Positions 6,969 to 15,335 are shown, numbered from the stretch's first letter. The stretch: 23,061 nucleotides of DNA from Dechloromonas sp. (GCA_017302355.1 JAFLDQ010000047.1:1-23061), one strand, 5' to 3'. Notes: generated from the sequence alone by a model not told the origin. Translations and numbers: made by a program.

Positions 6969-7035
6969 GTCACCCCGGCGGGAGCCGGGATCCGTTTCGT
7001 TGAATTTCCTGGATTCCGGCCTGCGCCGGAATGAC
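6969..7035. repeat. REP-like element: two hairpins arranged as a 67-base inverted repeat
   Basis: Two 25-base arms (6969-6993 and 7011-7035) are near reverse complements, starting GTCA and ending TGAC, around a 17-base spacer. Each arm itself folds: CCCGGC-GGGA-GCCGGG in the left arm, and a perfect seven-pair TTCCGGC-CTGC-GCCGGAA in the right arm. The consensus GGATTCC-GGAATGAC is like dispersed extragenic repeats in many proteobacteria (similar in style to the neisserial dRS3 repeat), so further genomic copies are expected. It lies in the LysR-MFS intergenic region. Confidence 0.65.
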
Positions 7036-7106
7036 GAATCGGCAATGGATCGGTGCTTCCCCGGCAAACATTTTCAACGACGAGCCACCGATTGGGAAAA
7101 CCCAAC

Positions 7107-8321
7107 ATGTTGCGATCTCTGAGCCGGCCCGACATCCTGGTGACGACCCTCGCCGCCGCCGGCATCCTGATGGTCACCATGGGCGCACGCCAGTCGCTGG
7201 GGCTGTTCATCGCTCCGCTCGATGCGACGACCGGGCTGGGCATCGCCACCATCAGCCTGGCGCTGGCCATCGGGCAATTCACCTGGGGCGCGATCCAGCC
7301 GGTGGCCGGCGCCGTCGCCGACCGTTTCGGCCCGCGCACGGTGCTCGTCGGCGGTATCGTGATCATGGCGCTGGGCAGCGCGATCACGCCGTTCATGGAT
7401 TCGGGTTTCGGGCTGATCGTCTCGCTCGGCCTGCTCTCGGCCATCGGCTCGGGGGCCGGCAGCTTCTCGGTGCTGATCGGCGCAGCGGCCCAGCGCCTGC
7501 CGCTGGAGGCGCGCGGTTCGGCCTCCGGCGTCATCAACGCGGGCGGCTCCTTTGGCCAGTTCGTCTTTGCGCCGATCCTGCAGAAGCTGATCCAGGCGGT
7601 CGGCTGGATGGGCGCCATGTGGGCGATGGCGCTCATGACGCTGGCCGCGCTGCCGCTGGTCGGCCGGCTGACCCGGGCGAACGCGGCGCCGGCGCCGCAT
7701 GCCGGGCACGATACGGGCGTGCTCAACGCGGTCGGCGGCGCGATGAAGGATCGCAGCTACCTGCTGCTCCACGCTGGCTTCTTCACCTGCGGCTTCCACA
7801 TCGCCTTCCTGGTCACCCATCTGCCGGGCGAGGTCAACCTGTGCGGGCTGCCGCCGTCGGTGGCGAGCTGGTCGCTGGCGATCATCGGCCTGGCCAACAT
7901 CTTCGGCAGCCTCTACGCCGGCTCGTGCATTTCGCGCTATCGCAGCAAATACCTGCTGGCCGCCATGTACGGCTCGCGCGCCGTTCTGATCGCGCTCTAT
8001 CTGGCGCTGCCGCGCACCGAGCTGAACTTCTACCTGTTCGCCGCCGGCCTCGGCTTCACCTGGCTGGCGACCGTGCCGCCGACCGCCGCGATCGTCGGCA
8101 AGCTGTTCGGCATCCGCTACCTCGCCACCCTGTTCGGGCTGACCCTCCTGAGTCACCAGATCGGCGGCTTCCTCGGCGCCTGGCTCGGTGGGCTGGCGAT
8201 CACCCGCTTCGGCGACTTCGGCTGGATGTGGTATGCGGACATGGCGCTGGCGGCACTGGCGGCCCTTCTCAACCTGCCGATCCGCGAGGCGCCGGTGGCG
8301 AAGCCGCTCGCCCCCGCATGA
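7107..8321 (+). CDS. Major facilitator superfamily transporter
   Basis: A 404-residue inner-membrane protein with about twelve hydrophobic helices. The sequence after the second helix (GAVADRFGPRTVLVGG) is the MFS loop 2-3 signature, and the second half repeats the six-helix pattern after a central hydrophilic stretch (about residues 195-215, RLTRANAAPAPHAGHDTG). The overall look (TMGARQSLGLFIAPLDATTGLGIATISLALAIGQFTWGAIQP) is of MFS proteins annotated as small-organic-anion or unknown-substrate carriers. The substrate cannot be read from the sequence. The ATG at 7107 gives the natural MFS N-terminus; a GTG at 7053 is in frame but adds a poor leader. The neighbouring thioesterase starts 34 bases after its stop and is probably co-transcribed. 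Divergence from the LysR gene suggests LysR control. Confidence 0.88.
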   Translation: MLRSLSRPDILVTTLAAAGILMVTMGARQSLGLFIAPLDATTGLGIATISLALAIGQFTWGAIQPVAGAVADRFGPRTVLVGGIVIMALGSAITPFMDSGFGLIVSLGLLSAIGSGAGSFSVLIGAAAQRLPLEARGSASGVINAGGSFGQFVFAPILQKLIQAVGWMGAMWAMALMTLAALPLVGRLTRANAAPAPHAGHDTGVLNAVGGAMKDRSYLLLHAGFFTCGFHIAFLVTHLPGEVNLCGLPPSVASWSLAIIGLANIFGSLYAGSCISRYRSKYLLAAMYGSRAVLIALYLALPRTELNFYLFAAGLGFTWLATVPPTAAIVGKLFGIRYLATLFGLTLLSHQIGGFLGAWLGGLAITRFGDFGWMWYADMALAALAALLNLPIREAPVAKPLAPA

Positions 8322-8355
8322 CCGATCACCGCTTTTTCAACCAGGACCACACACA

Positions 8356-8787
8356 ATGAGCACACTTCGCCCGGAAATATCGATCGCCGCGCTCAACGCC
8401 CAGGGCGACGAATACCTGCCCGGCTATCTCGGGATCGAGATCACCGCACTGGCGCCCGGTTCGCTGAGCAGCCGGATGCCAGTCAGAAAGCTGCATATCG
8501 CCCCCAACGACTTTCTCCATGCCGCCAGCATCGTGGCGCTGGCCGACACCAGCTGCGGCTACGCGACGATCGCCCATCTGCCGGACGGGGCGCAGTCCTT
8601 CACCACCCTCGAACTCAAGAGCAACCACCTCGGCACGATCCGCGAGGGCAGCTGCGCCTGCGTCGCCACCGCCCAGCATCTGGGACGCACGACGCAAGTC
8701 TGGGATGCGGTGGTCACCGACGAGGCCAGCGGCCGCAAGCTCGCGCTGTTCCGCTGTACGCAGATGATCCTGTGGCCGAAGCAGTGA
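8356..8787 (+). CDS. PaaI-like hotdog-fold thioesterase
   Basis: A 143-residue single hotdog domain of the PaaI/4-hydroxybenzoyl-CoA thioesterase superfamily, which hydrolyses acyl-CoA thioesters. Features are YLPGYLGIEITALAPGSLSSRMPV (first strands), the hotdog helix HAASIVALADTSCGYATIAHL with the Asp typical of the family, then FTTLELKSNHLGTIREG and the closing strands with KLALFRCTQMIL. It starts at the ATG at 8356, 34 bases after the transporter stop, so the two are likely a small operon. It is not close enough to name as PaaI of the phenylacetate pathway, where PaaI usually lies inside the paa cluster. The true substrate is unknown. Confidence 0.8.
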   Translation: MSTLRPEISIAALNAQGDEYLPGYLGIEITALAPGSLSSRMPVRKLHIAPNDFLHAASIVALADTSCGYATIAHLPDGAQSFTTLELKSNHLGTIREGSCACVATAQHLGRTTQVWDAVVTDEASGRKLALFRCTQMILWPKQ

Positions 8788-8952
8788 AGACCGTGCGCGG
8801 GTTCCCGGTTGGCTGATCCGCCGGCCTGGCCCGCCGGGCGGCGGTCCCTTGGCCGCCCTCTATGCGCAGCGCGCGAATTGCCGCAGAATAGCCCCGGTCG
8901 GGATCATGATGTGCCGGCTTTTCGCGATAACCACAATCAGGAGGCAATTCCC

Positions 8953-10704
8953 ATGTCCGTTCCGCCAGATCCAACCAAGGATGTCTTTCAACAGATGATG
9001 CAGGCCGGCCAGTCGATGACTCAGGCCTATATGGACTTTCTGACCAGGCAGCAGTCGGCGTCGTCCGCATCGGGTAGCCCCCCGGCGATGCCGGCCATGC
9101 CGATGCCCGATCTCGAACCGTTCGCCAAGATGCAGCAGGAGTTGGCCGCGCAGCACGCCCAGTTGTGGCAGTCGATGCTCCAGCGCAAGCCGGGCGAGGC
9201 CGCCGAGCCACTGGTCAAGCCGGAGCCGGGCGATCGCCGCTTCAACGCTCCGGAGTGGGCGGAGAACCCGTTCTTCGATTATCTGCGCCAGGCTTACCTG
9301 CTCAACTCCGCGTTCCTGACCAAGGTGGCCGAGACGGCGCCGATGGAGGAGGGGCCGAACAAGACGCGCATGCAGTTCGTCACCCGCTTGCTGGTGGAGG
9401 CGATGGCGCCGTCCAACTTTGCCGCGACCAACCCGGAATTCATCAAGACCGCGGTCGAGACCAAGGGCGAGAGCATTACCAACGGCCTCAGGAACATGCT
9501 GGAGGATCTGCAGAAGGGTCGCATCTCGATGACCGACGAGGCGGCGTTCGAGATCGGCGGGAATATCGCGACGACGCCGGGGGCGGTGATCTATGAAAAC
9601 GAACTGATCCAGATCATCCAGTACGCCCCGGCCACCGACAAGGTCGCCGAGCGCCCGCTGCTGATCTTCCCGCCGTTCATCAACAAGTTCTACCTGATGG
9701 ACCTGCAACCGGAGAATTCGTTTGTCGGTTATGCCGTCGAACGGGGCTTCACGGTGTTTCTCGTTTCGTGGCGCAGCGCCACCGAGGAGCAGGGAAAGCT
9801 CACCTGGGAGGACTATCTGGAACTAGGTCCGCTGACGGCGCTGCGCGTCGTGCGCGAGATCACCGGCGTGGCCAAGCCGAACGTGCTCGGTTTCTGCATC
9901 GGCGGTCCGATGATCTGCTCGGCGGTGGCGTTGCTCCGGGCGCGTGGCGAAGATCCGGTGGAAAGCCTGACGCTGATGACCTCGCTGCTCGACTATTCCG
10001 AGCCCGGCGAAATCGGCACCCTGGTCACCGAGGAAGGCGTCCACGCCTACGAGGTCAAGATCGGCAAGGGTGGGGTCATGCACGGACGCGACCTGGCGTC
10101 GGTGTTCTCGGCGCTGCGTTCGAACGACCTGATCTGGCAGTATGTCGTCGGCAACTATCTGAAGGGCAACACGCCGCAGCCTTTCGACCTCCTGTACTGG
10201 AACTCCGACAGCACCAACCTGCCGGGGCCATGCTTCACCTGGTACCTGCGCAACATGTATCTGTCCAACAACCTGCGCGTTCCGGGCAAATTGGTGATGC
10301 TGGGCGAGAAGATCGATCTCGGCAAGATAAACGTTCCGTCGTACATCATGGCGGCGCGCGAGGACCATCTGGTGCTGTGGCATGCCGCGTACCTGTCGCG
10401 CAAGATCCTGGGCGGCCCCACCACCTTCGCCCTGGCGGCGAGCGGCCACATCGCCGGCTCGATCAACCCGGCGTCCAAGAACCGTCGCAACTACTGGGTG
10501 AACGACGGCGCCGACGAAGCGCTGACCGCCGAGGAGTGGCTGGCCGGGGCCGTCGATCAGAAGGGCAGCTGGTGGCCGCACTGGGCCGACTGGCTGGGCC
10601 AGCGCAGCGGCAGGAAGGTCGCCGCGCCGAAGAAGCCGGGCAACGCGACCTACCATGAGATCGAGCCGGCGCCGGGGCGTTTCGCCAAGGCCAAGGCCAC
10701 CTGA
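8953..10704 (+). CDS. phaC: Class I poly(3-hydroxyalkanoate) synthase PhaC
   Basis: A 583-residue cytosolic, granule-bound enzyme that polymerises 3-hydroxyacyl-CoA (mainly 3-hydroxybutyryl-CoA) into storage polyester. The start is the ATG at 8953 with a strong AGGAGG; earlier in-frame codons would give an unrelated leader. The N-terminal part has a Met/Pro/Ala-rich linker and the PhaC N domain (about 100-270), then the alpha/beta hydrolase core. The catalytic triad is visible: Cys315 in the lipase-like box GFCIGG, Asp471 in AAREDHLVLW, and His499 in ASGHIAGSINP. Length and residue spacing match class I enzymes such as that of Cupriavidus necator. The downstream neighbour is a terminator, so phaC is monocistronic here; phaA, phaB and phasin genes are not in the window. 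Confidence 0.96.
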   Translation: MSVPPDPTKDVFQQMMQAGQSMTQAYMDFLTRQQSASSASGSPPAMPAMPMPDLEPFAKMQQELAAQHAQLWQSMLQRKPGEAAEPLVKPEPGDRRFNAPEWAENPFFDYLRQAYLLNSAFLTKVAETAPMEEGPNKTRMQFVTRLLVEAMAPSNFAATNPEFIKTAVETKGESITNGLRNMLEDLQKGRISMTDEAAFEIGGNIATTPGAVIYENELIQIIQYAPATDKVAERPLLIFPPFINKFYLMDLQPENSFVGYAVERGFTVFLVSWRSATEEQGKLTWEDYLELGPLTALRVVREITGVAKPNVLGFCIGGPMICSAVALLRARGEDPVESLTLMTSLLDYSEPGEIGTLVTEEGVHAYEVKIGKGGVMHGRDLASVFSALRSNDLIWQYVVGNYLKGNTPQPFDLLYWNSDSTNLPGPCFTWYLRNMYLSNNLRVPGKLVMLGEKIDLGKINVPSYIMAAREDHLVLWHAAYLSRKILGGPTTFALAASGHIAGSINPASKNRRNYWVNDGADEALTAEEWLAGAVDQKGSWWPHWADWLGQRSGRKVAAPKKPGNATYHEIEPAPGRFAKAKAT

Positions 10705-10730
10705 TCGACCGTAGCGGATGGTATGGTGCG

Positions 10731-10760
10731 AGGGCGATCCGCCTGCGGATCGCCCTTCTT
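10731..10760 (+). terminator. Rho-independent-type terminator after phaC
   Basis: Perfect ten-pair stem GGGCGATCCG (10732-10741) with CGGATCGCCC (10746-10755), extended by an A-T pair, and a CCTG loop. It is followed by TTCTT, a short T-rich tail, 27 bases after the phaC stop codon. The stem is strong and correctly placed, although the T tract is brief. Confidence 0.85.
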
Positions 10761-10819
10761 GCGTTGACGGTCATCGGCGGCTGCTGTCGGTGCCACCGGA
10801 AATTGGCCCGGCTTTCCAG

Positions 10820-10868
10820 ATATTGCAATTCGCCACATGTGGCGAGCAATATTGTTCTTACGTCGTAA
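10820..10868 (+). promoter_or_regulatory. Palindromic operator region upstream of hipBA
   Basis: It contains a perfect 16-base palindrome TCGCCACATGTGGCGA (10830-10845), flanked by ATATTGC (10820-10826) and its exact inverse GCAATAT (10846-10852), and then the 11-base palindrome TTACGTCGTAA (10858-10868) 20 bases before the hipB start. The AATTCGCC word occurs twice. In known HipBA systems the HipB antitoxin binds palindromes in its own promoter and HipA acts as co-repressor, so this is a likely autoregulatory site. The exact protected bases are not known. Confidence 0.6.
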
Positions 10869-10888
10869 TTCGCCTAAGGTGACGCATC

Positions 10889-11242
10889 ATGAAGATCACA
10901 ACGACGCTGAGCGACGAAGCCATTCTCCAGGAACTGGGCGGGCGCCTGGCGGCAGCGCGACTGGTGCGCAATCTGACCCAGGCGGCGCTGGCCCAGGAGG
11001 CGGGTGTCGCCAAGCGCACCGTCGAGCGCCTGGAATCGGGCCAGGTGGCAACGCAGCTGTCGGGGTTTGTCCGGGTGTGCCGGGCGCTCGGTCTGCTGGA
11101 GGGGCTCGATGCGCTCGTCCCCGAAGGCGCCGCCAGTCCGATCGCGCAACTGAGGCTGCGGGGTCGCCAGCGGCAGCGCGCCACGGGCCGCAAGGCGTCG
11201 CCGGCGGCAGCGAAGAAGTGGACCTGGGGTGATGGGTCGTGA
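10889..11242 (+). CDS. hipB: HipB-like antitoxin (XRE-family helix-turn-helix)
   Basis: A 117-residue DNA-binding protein, longer than the 88-residue E. coli HipB. The XRE helix-turn-helix is clear: LGGRLAAARLVRNLTQAALAQEAGVAKRTVERLESGQVATQLSGFVRVCRALGLLEGLDALVP (about residues 16-78). The C-terminal tail is very basic (RLRGRQRQRATGRKASPAAAKKW), which may contact DNA or HipA. It neutralises the HipA kinase and represses the operon in the family model. The stop overlaps the hipA start by four bases, so translation is coupled. It is preceded by strong palindromes at 10820-10868. Confidence 0.87.
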   Translation: MKITTTLSDEAILQELGGRLAAARLVRNLTQAALAQEAGVAKRTVERLESGQVATQLSGFVRVCRALGLLEGLDALVPEGAASPIAQLRLRGRQRQRATGRKASPAAAKKWTWGDGS

Positions 11243-12543
11243 TCGCCAGGGTCCGGCTCTGGGGGCGGACCATCGGGGCGGTCGCGCTGGAGGCGGGGCG
11301 CGACCATGCCGCCTTTCAGTTCGACCCCGCGTTCGCCGCCAGCGGGATCGAGCTTGCGCCGCTGATGATGCCGCTGAGCGACCGCGTCTATGAGTTTCCC
11401 GCGCTGCCGCGCAACACCTTTCACGGCCTCCCGGGGCTGCTGGCGGATTCGCTGCCCGACCGGTTCGGCAATGCCCTGATCGATGCCTGGCTGGCGACGC
11501 AGGGGCGGACCCCGGAGAGCTTCGGCGCCATCGAGCGCCTGTGCTACACCGGCACCCGCGGCATGGGGGCGCTCGAGTTCGCGCCGGTGCTCGGGCCGCG
11601 GCCGCGCACGGCGAGCAAGGTGAGGATAGACGCGCTGGTGCGGCTGGCGTCGGAGGTCCTGACGCATCGCGACGAGATGCAGGCGACCTTTGCCGGGCCC
11701 GCACGCGAGAAGGCGCTGAACGACATCCTGCGGGTCGGCACCTCCGCCGGGGGCGCGCGGGCCAAGGCGGTGATCGCGTGGAACCGCGAGACCAACGAGG
11801 TGCGCTCCGGGCAGATCGCGGCGGGCGAGGGGTTCGAGTACTGGCTGCTGAAATTCGATGGCGTCTCCGGCAACCGGGACAAGGAACTCGAGGACCCGAA
11901 GGGCTATGGCGCCATCGAGTATGCCTACCACCGGATGGCCAGGGCGGCTGGAATCGCGATGGCCGAGTGCCGGCTGCTGGAGGAGGGCGGACGCCGTCAC
12001 TTCATGACCCGGCGCTTCGACCGTCTGGCCGGCGGCGACAAGCTGCACATGCAGTCGCTGTGCGGGCTGGCGCATTTCGATTTCAAGCAGGCGGGCGCCT
12101 ATGCCTACGAACAGGCGCTGTTGACCATCCGCCAACTGGGCCTGCCGATGGCCACGGTCGAGGAGCAGTTCCGCCGCATGGTCTTCAACATCGTCGCCCG
12201 CAATCAGGACGACCATGTCAAGAACATCGCCTTCCTGATGGACAGGCAGGGCCGCTGGTCGCTGGCGCCGGCATTCGACGTGACCTACAGCTACAACCCG
12301 TCGGGCGCGTGGACCTCCACCCACCAGATGACGCTGAACGGCAAGCGCGACGGCTTCACGCTCGATGACTTCCGGGCCTGCGCCGGTTCCGCGCTGATGA
12401 AACGCGGCCGCGCCGAAATCATCATCGGGGAAGTCATGGCGGCGGTGCTGCGCTGGCCGGAGTTCGCGGCGGCAGCGGGCGTGGCCGACAGCTGGCGCGA
12501 GCGGATTCAGCGAAGTCACCGGCTGTACTTCGCTCCCCGGTGA
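11239..12543 (+). CDS. hipA: HipA-family serine/threonine kinase toxin
   Basis: A 434-residue kinase (E. coli HipA is 440) of a type II toxin-antitoxin pair; E. coli HipA phosphorylates glutamyl-tRNA synthetase and induces dormancy. Features are an N-terminal subdomain (to about residue 110), VGTSAGGARAKA (166-177) equivalent to the nucleotide-binding G-loop, MTRRFDR in the middle, the catalytic loop NQDDHVKN with Asp324 and Asn329, and PAFDV with Asp347 as the metal-binding aspartate. All key kinase residues are present, so the toxin is probably active. It starts with GTG at 11239, inside the last codons of hipB (four-base GTGA overlap). It ends 27 bases from the convergent YdcF-family gene. 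Confidence 0.9.
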   Translation: MIARVRLWGRTIGAVALEAGRDHAAFQFDPAFAASGIELAPLMMPLSDRVYEFPALPRNTFHGLPGLLADSLPDRFGNALIDAWLATQGRTPESFGAIERLCYTGTRGMGALEFAPVLGPRPRTASKVRIDALVRLASEVLTHRDEMQATFAGPAREKALNDILRVGTSAGGARAKAVIAWNRETNEVRSGQIAAGEGFEYWLLKFDGVSGNRDKELEDPKGYGAIEYAYHRMARAAGIAMAECRLLEEGGRRHFMTRRFDRLAGGDKLHMQSLCGLAHFDFKQAGAYAYEQALLTIRQLGLPMATVEEQFRRMVFNIVARNQDDHVKNIAFLMDRQGRWSLAPAFDVTYSYNPSGAWTSTHQMTLNGKRDGFTLDDFRACAGSALMKRGRAEIIIGEVMAAVLRWPEFAAAAGVADSWRERIQRSHRLYFAPR

Positions 12544-12570
12544 ACTCACGGGTGGATCGGGCTGTTCGCC

Positions 12571-13341
12571 TCAGGCAGATTTCCAAGCCGCCGCCAGGGC
12601 GGCCCAGGCCAGCCCCAGCCATTCGTGCAGCGCATAGTAGGAGGTCTGGAGCGCCCGCGCTTGCGGCAGGAAGTCGAAGACCGCGAGCGGTCCGTCGTCC
12701 GGGCCCTTGAAGTCGGTTGGGGCCGGGATGACTTCGAGGCCGGCGGCTTCGAAGAGCTTCCTGGCGCGGGGCATGTGGAAGGCCTGGGTGACCAGCACGA
12801 CGCGGCGGACGCCGGCCGGCTTGAGAATCCGCGCGGACATGCTGGCGTTGTCCGCCGTGTCCCCGGACTTGTTCTCCTTCCAGCGGACCGGCGCCCCGAA
12901 TTCCTCTTCGGCAAGCGCCGCCATCACCTCCGCCTCGGCGCGGCTGGCCGCGTGCGGAACGCCGCCGGTGATCAGGACCGGAAGTTGCAGCCGTCGCGCG
13001 AGGGTGGCGCCGTAGCGCAGGCGGACGAGGCTGCGTTCATTGACGGTATCGCCGCCGTATTCGAGCGCGTCGCGCCTGAGGCCGCTGCCGAGCACGACGA
13101 TCGCCTGGGCCCCCTGGGCGGAGACGAACGCGCCGCCGGCCCGTGCCTCGAGAGGAGCGATCAGATGGCCGGCAACGATGGGCAGGCTCTGCAGCAGCAG
13201 AAGGGCGCCGCCGACCAGCGCCACGCCGAATGCCCAGCGCCGCCGCCGGAAAAGCGCGGCGACCAGGAGCAGCAGCAGGCCGTTGGCCGGCGGCAGCAGG
13301 AGCGTGCCAAGGAGGTTTTTGAGGAGGAAGAAGCTGGACAT
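12571..13341 (-). CDS. YdcF/ElyC-family (DUF218) membrane-anchored protein
   Basis: A 256-residue protein with two N-terminal membrane segments (LLGTLLLPPANGLLLLLVAAL and WAFGVALVGGALLLLQSLPI, residues about 9-55) and a periplasmic or cytoplasmic DUF218 domain. Conserved DUF218 motifs are AIVVLGSGL (about 80-88), VNERSLVRLRYGATLARR, PVLITGGVPH, ENKSGDTADNA and VVLVTQAFHMPRA. Family members such as E. coli ElyC and SanA affect envelope integrity, but the biochemical role is not settled. The start ATG at 13341 is the natural beginning of the membrane anchor. It lies 84 bases downstream of paaY on the same strand, but no functional link is evident. Confidence 0.85.
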   Translation of the reverse strand: MSSFFLLKNLLGTLLLPPANGLLLLLVAALFRRRRWAFGVALVGGALLLLQSLPIVAGHLIAPLEARAGGAFVSAQGAQAIVVLGSGLRRDALEYGGDTVNERSLVRLRYGATLARRLQLPVLITGGVPHAASRAEAEVMAALAEEEFGAPVRWKENKSGDTADNASMSARILKPAGVRRVVLVTQAFHMPRARKLFEAAGLEVIPAPTDFKGPDDGPLAVFDFLPQARALQTSYYALHEWLGLAWAALAAAWKSA

Positions 13342-13425
13342 GGTGAACCGGATTCCTGTCGCGCCAGCCGGCGGGTCTGGCCGGCCTGGCGGACGGACGC
13401 AGTGTGCCGCCTGCGTTGACGCCGG

Positions 13426-14061
13426 TCAATCGTTGCCGTCCGCCCGGTCGCCGCGCTTCTTCAGTTCGACCAGCGGAATCACGCCGGGCATGTGGATGCG
13501 CGGGCGGTCGGGTTCGGCTGCGGCGCGGGGGGCGCATTCGACCAGCGTCGCCAGGCAGCGCCGGGTGAGGTCCTGGTAGGTGTGGGTGCCGGCGATCTTC
13601 CAGGCGATTTCCTCGTCCGAGAGGTTGCGGATGACGCGGGCCGGCATGCCGGCGGCGAGGCTGCGCGCGGCGATCTCGACGCCGGCCCTGACGAAGGCGC
13701 ACGCGGCGACCATGGCCGATTCACCGATCACGGCGTTGTCCATGATGACCGCATTCATGCCGATCAGCGCGTTCCTCCCGACCTTGCAGCCGTGCAGCAC
13801 GGCGCCGTGGCCGATGTGGCCGTCTTCGCCGACGACGGTATCGGTCCCGGGAAAGCCGTGCATGACGCAGGTGTCCTGCAGGTTGGCGCCGGGCTCGAGG
13901 ACAAGGCGCCCGAAGTCGCCGCGCAGGCTGGCGCACGGGCCGACATAGCAGCCAGCGCCGACGATGACGTCGCCGATCAGCACGGCGGTCGGGTGCACGA
14001 AGGCCGTCGGGTCGACCACGGGGACGATGCCGTCAATCGCGTAGACGCGCAGGGCTTTCAT
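13426..14061 (-). CDS. paaY: PaaY: hexapeptide-repeat protein of phenylacetate catabolism
   Basis: A 211-residue left-handed beta-helix protein (gamma-carbonic-anhydrase-like). It begins [51 protein letters not shown] and carries the metal-site histidines in CVMHGFPG and [12 protein letters not shown], then further hexapeptide repeats and a long C-terminal helix. This sequence pattern is specific to PaaY, which acts as a thioesterase that clears dead-end CoA thioesters in the phenylacetate pathway. The ATG at 14061 has AGGAG seven bases upstream; a TTG two codons earlier has no such spacing. It is divergent from the metallo-beta-lactamase-fold gene at 14287 that opens the catabolic cluster, so shared control is plausible. 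Confidence 0.88.
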   Translation of the reverse strand: MKALRVYAIDGIVPVVDPTAFVHPTAVLIGDVIVGAGCYVGPCASLRGDFGRLVLEPGANLQDTCVMHGFPGTDTVVGEDGHIGHGAVLHGCKVGRNALIGMNAVIMDNAVIGESAMVAACAFVRAGVEIAARSLAAGMPARVIRNLSDEEIAWKIAGTHTYQDLTRRCLATLVECAPRAAAEPDRPRIHMPGVIPLVELKKRGDRADGND

Positions 14062-14090
14062 TCGCAACTCCTGACAGGTGACGAGCGGAT

Positions 14091-14122
14091 TCTATAGAAT
14101 GGCAGCCGGTTTCGCTTCGCAA
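14091..14122 (-). promoter_or_regulatory. Possible paaY promoter containing a 12-base palindrome
   Basis: The perfect palindrome ATTCTATAGAAT (14089-14100) lies about 28 bases before the paaY start. On the minus strand it offers a TTCTAT -10-like hexamer 17 bases from TTGCGA (14122-14117). The palindrome could equally be a regulator site. The element is weak and unproven. Confidence 0.3.
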
Positions 14123-14286
14123 TGGCGGGGCAGGGTCCGGCGGACGAACCGGATGGCGAGCGCGGCGTTGGGTTGCCGCGACAGCCGGCCGGGGCGCCCG
14201 GTTTGCTGATGTCATCGGGAGGCCGTCGGCGGCCATGTGCTCGCCGGCCCGCCCGCATTACCCTGGCATCCAGAGGAGTTTCGCCC

Positions 14287-15252
14287 ATGAGCAAGCAATT
14301 CGCTTCCGTCGCCGACCTCGAGGTCAAGAAGACGACCTTCGAACAGCTTTCAGCGCACTGCTGGGCGTACACCGCGGAAGGCGACCCCAACACCGGTGTC
14401 ATCGTCGGCGACGCTGCGGTGCTGATCTGCGACGCGCTGGCGACGCCGGTGATGGCGCAGAACCTGATCGCCGAGATCCGCAGGGTCACCGACAAGCCGA
14501 TCAAGTACGTGGTGCTCTCGCATTACCACGCGGTCCGCGTGCTCGGCGCCTCGGGCTACCAGGCCGAGGGCATGCAGGAGATCATTGCCAGCCGCGGCAC
14601 CTGGGAGATGATCGTCGAGCGCGGCGCGCAGGACATGATGTCCGAATATGAGCGCTTCCCACGCCTCTTCCAGAACTTCGAGTCGATTCCCGGCCTGACC
14701 TGGCCGACCCTGGTCTTCAAGGACGAGATGACCCTGTGGATGGGAGGCGACCTCGAAGTGAAGATCATGCATCCCGGCATGGGTCACACCAGGGGCGACA
14801 CCGTCGTCTGGATTCCCTCCGAGAAGGTGCTGTTCTCCGGCGACCTGGTCGAGGCCGACGCCGCCTGCTACACCGGCGACGCCCAGCTCGCGGAATGGCC
14901 GGCGACGCTCGCTGCGCTCGCCGCCCTCGGCGCCGAGAAGCTGGTGCCCGGCCGTGGCCCGGCGCTGGTCGGCGCGGCGCGCGTGGCCGAGGGTCTGGCC
15001 TATACCCGCGATTTCGTCAGTACGTTGCTGAACGCGGCGAAGGAGGCCGTGGCCCGGGGCATGAACCTCAAGCAGGCGATGGCGCATGCGCGCCAGGCCA
15101 TGGATCCCAAGTTCGGCCACGTCTTCATCTACGAGCACTGCCTGCCTTTCGACGTCACGCGCGCCGTCGACGAGGCGAGCGGCATCAAGCATCCGCGCAT
15201 CTGGACGGCGGAGCGCGACAGGGAAATGTGGCACGGGCTGCAAGCCGATTGA
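14287..15252 (+). CDS. Metallo-beta-lactamase-fold hydrolase with incomplete canonical metal motif
   Basis: A 321-residue cytosolic MBL-fold protein with AGAGGAG before the ATG at 14287. The usual HxHxDH motif reads H79-Y-H81-A-V-R (SHYHAVRVLGASGY), so the second-site Asp and His are absent. His167 (MGHTRGD) and Asp186 (SGDLVEAD) are kept, but the late PGHG-type His is Arg (VPGRGPAL). From memory, some proteobacterial relatives near aromatic genes share the SHYHAVRVLGAS variant, so this may be a family trait and not decay. It may bind one metal or a different one. It is the first gene of the cluster and is separated from the flavin monooxygenase by 135 bases. A hydrolytic or lactonase-like step in the pathway is possible but unsupported by direct evidence. 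Confidence 0.8.
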   Translation: MSKQFASVADLEVKKTTFEQLSAHCWAYTAEGDPNTGVIVGDAAVLICDALATPVMAQNLIAEIRRVTDKPIKYVVLSHYHAVRVLGASGYQAEGMQEIIASRGTWEMIVERGAQDMMSEYERFPRLFQNFESIPGLTWPTLVFKDEMTLWMGGDLEVKIMHPGMGHTRGDTVVWIPSEKVLFSGDLVEADAACYTGDAQLAEWPATLAALAALGAEKLVPGRGPALVGAARVAEGLAYTRDFVSTLLNAAKEAVARGMNLKQAMAHARQAMDPKFGHVFIYEHCLPFDVTRAVDEASGIKHPRIWTAERDREMWHGLQAD

Positions 15253-15315
15253 TGCCGGGGAGCGGCCATGACCTTGGCGCCGTTCGCTTGCCGCACGACG
15301 CGCACTGTCCATGCT

Positions 15316-15335
15316 CGGTCGGTGCGACCCGACCG
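15316..15335. repeat. Hairpin in the gap before the flavin monooxygenase gene
   Basis: CGGTCGG (15316-15322) and CCGACCG (15329-15335) form a perfect seven-pair stem with loop TGCGAC, in the 135-base gap between the MBL-fold gene and the monooxygenase. It could be an operator, an attenuator or an RNA-stabilising hairpin. No T tract follows, so a terminator is unlikely. Confidence 0.35.
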
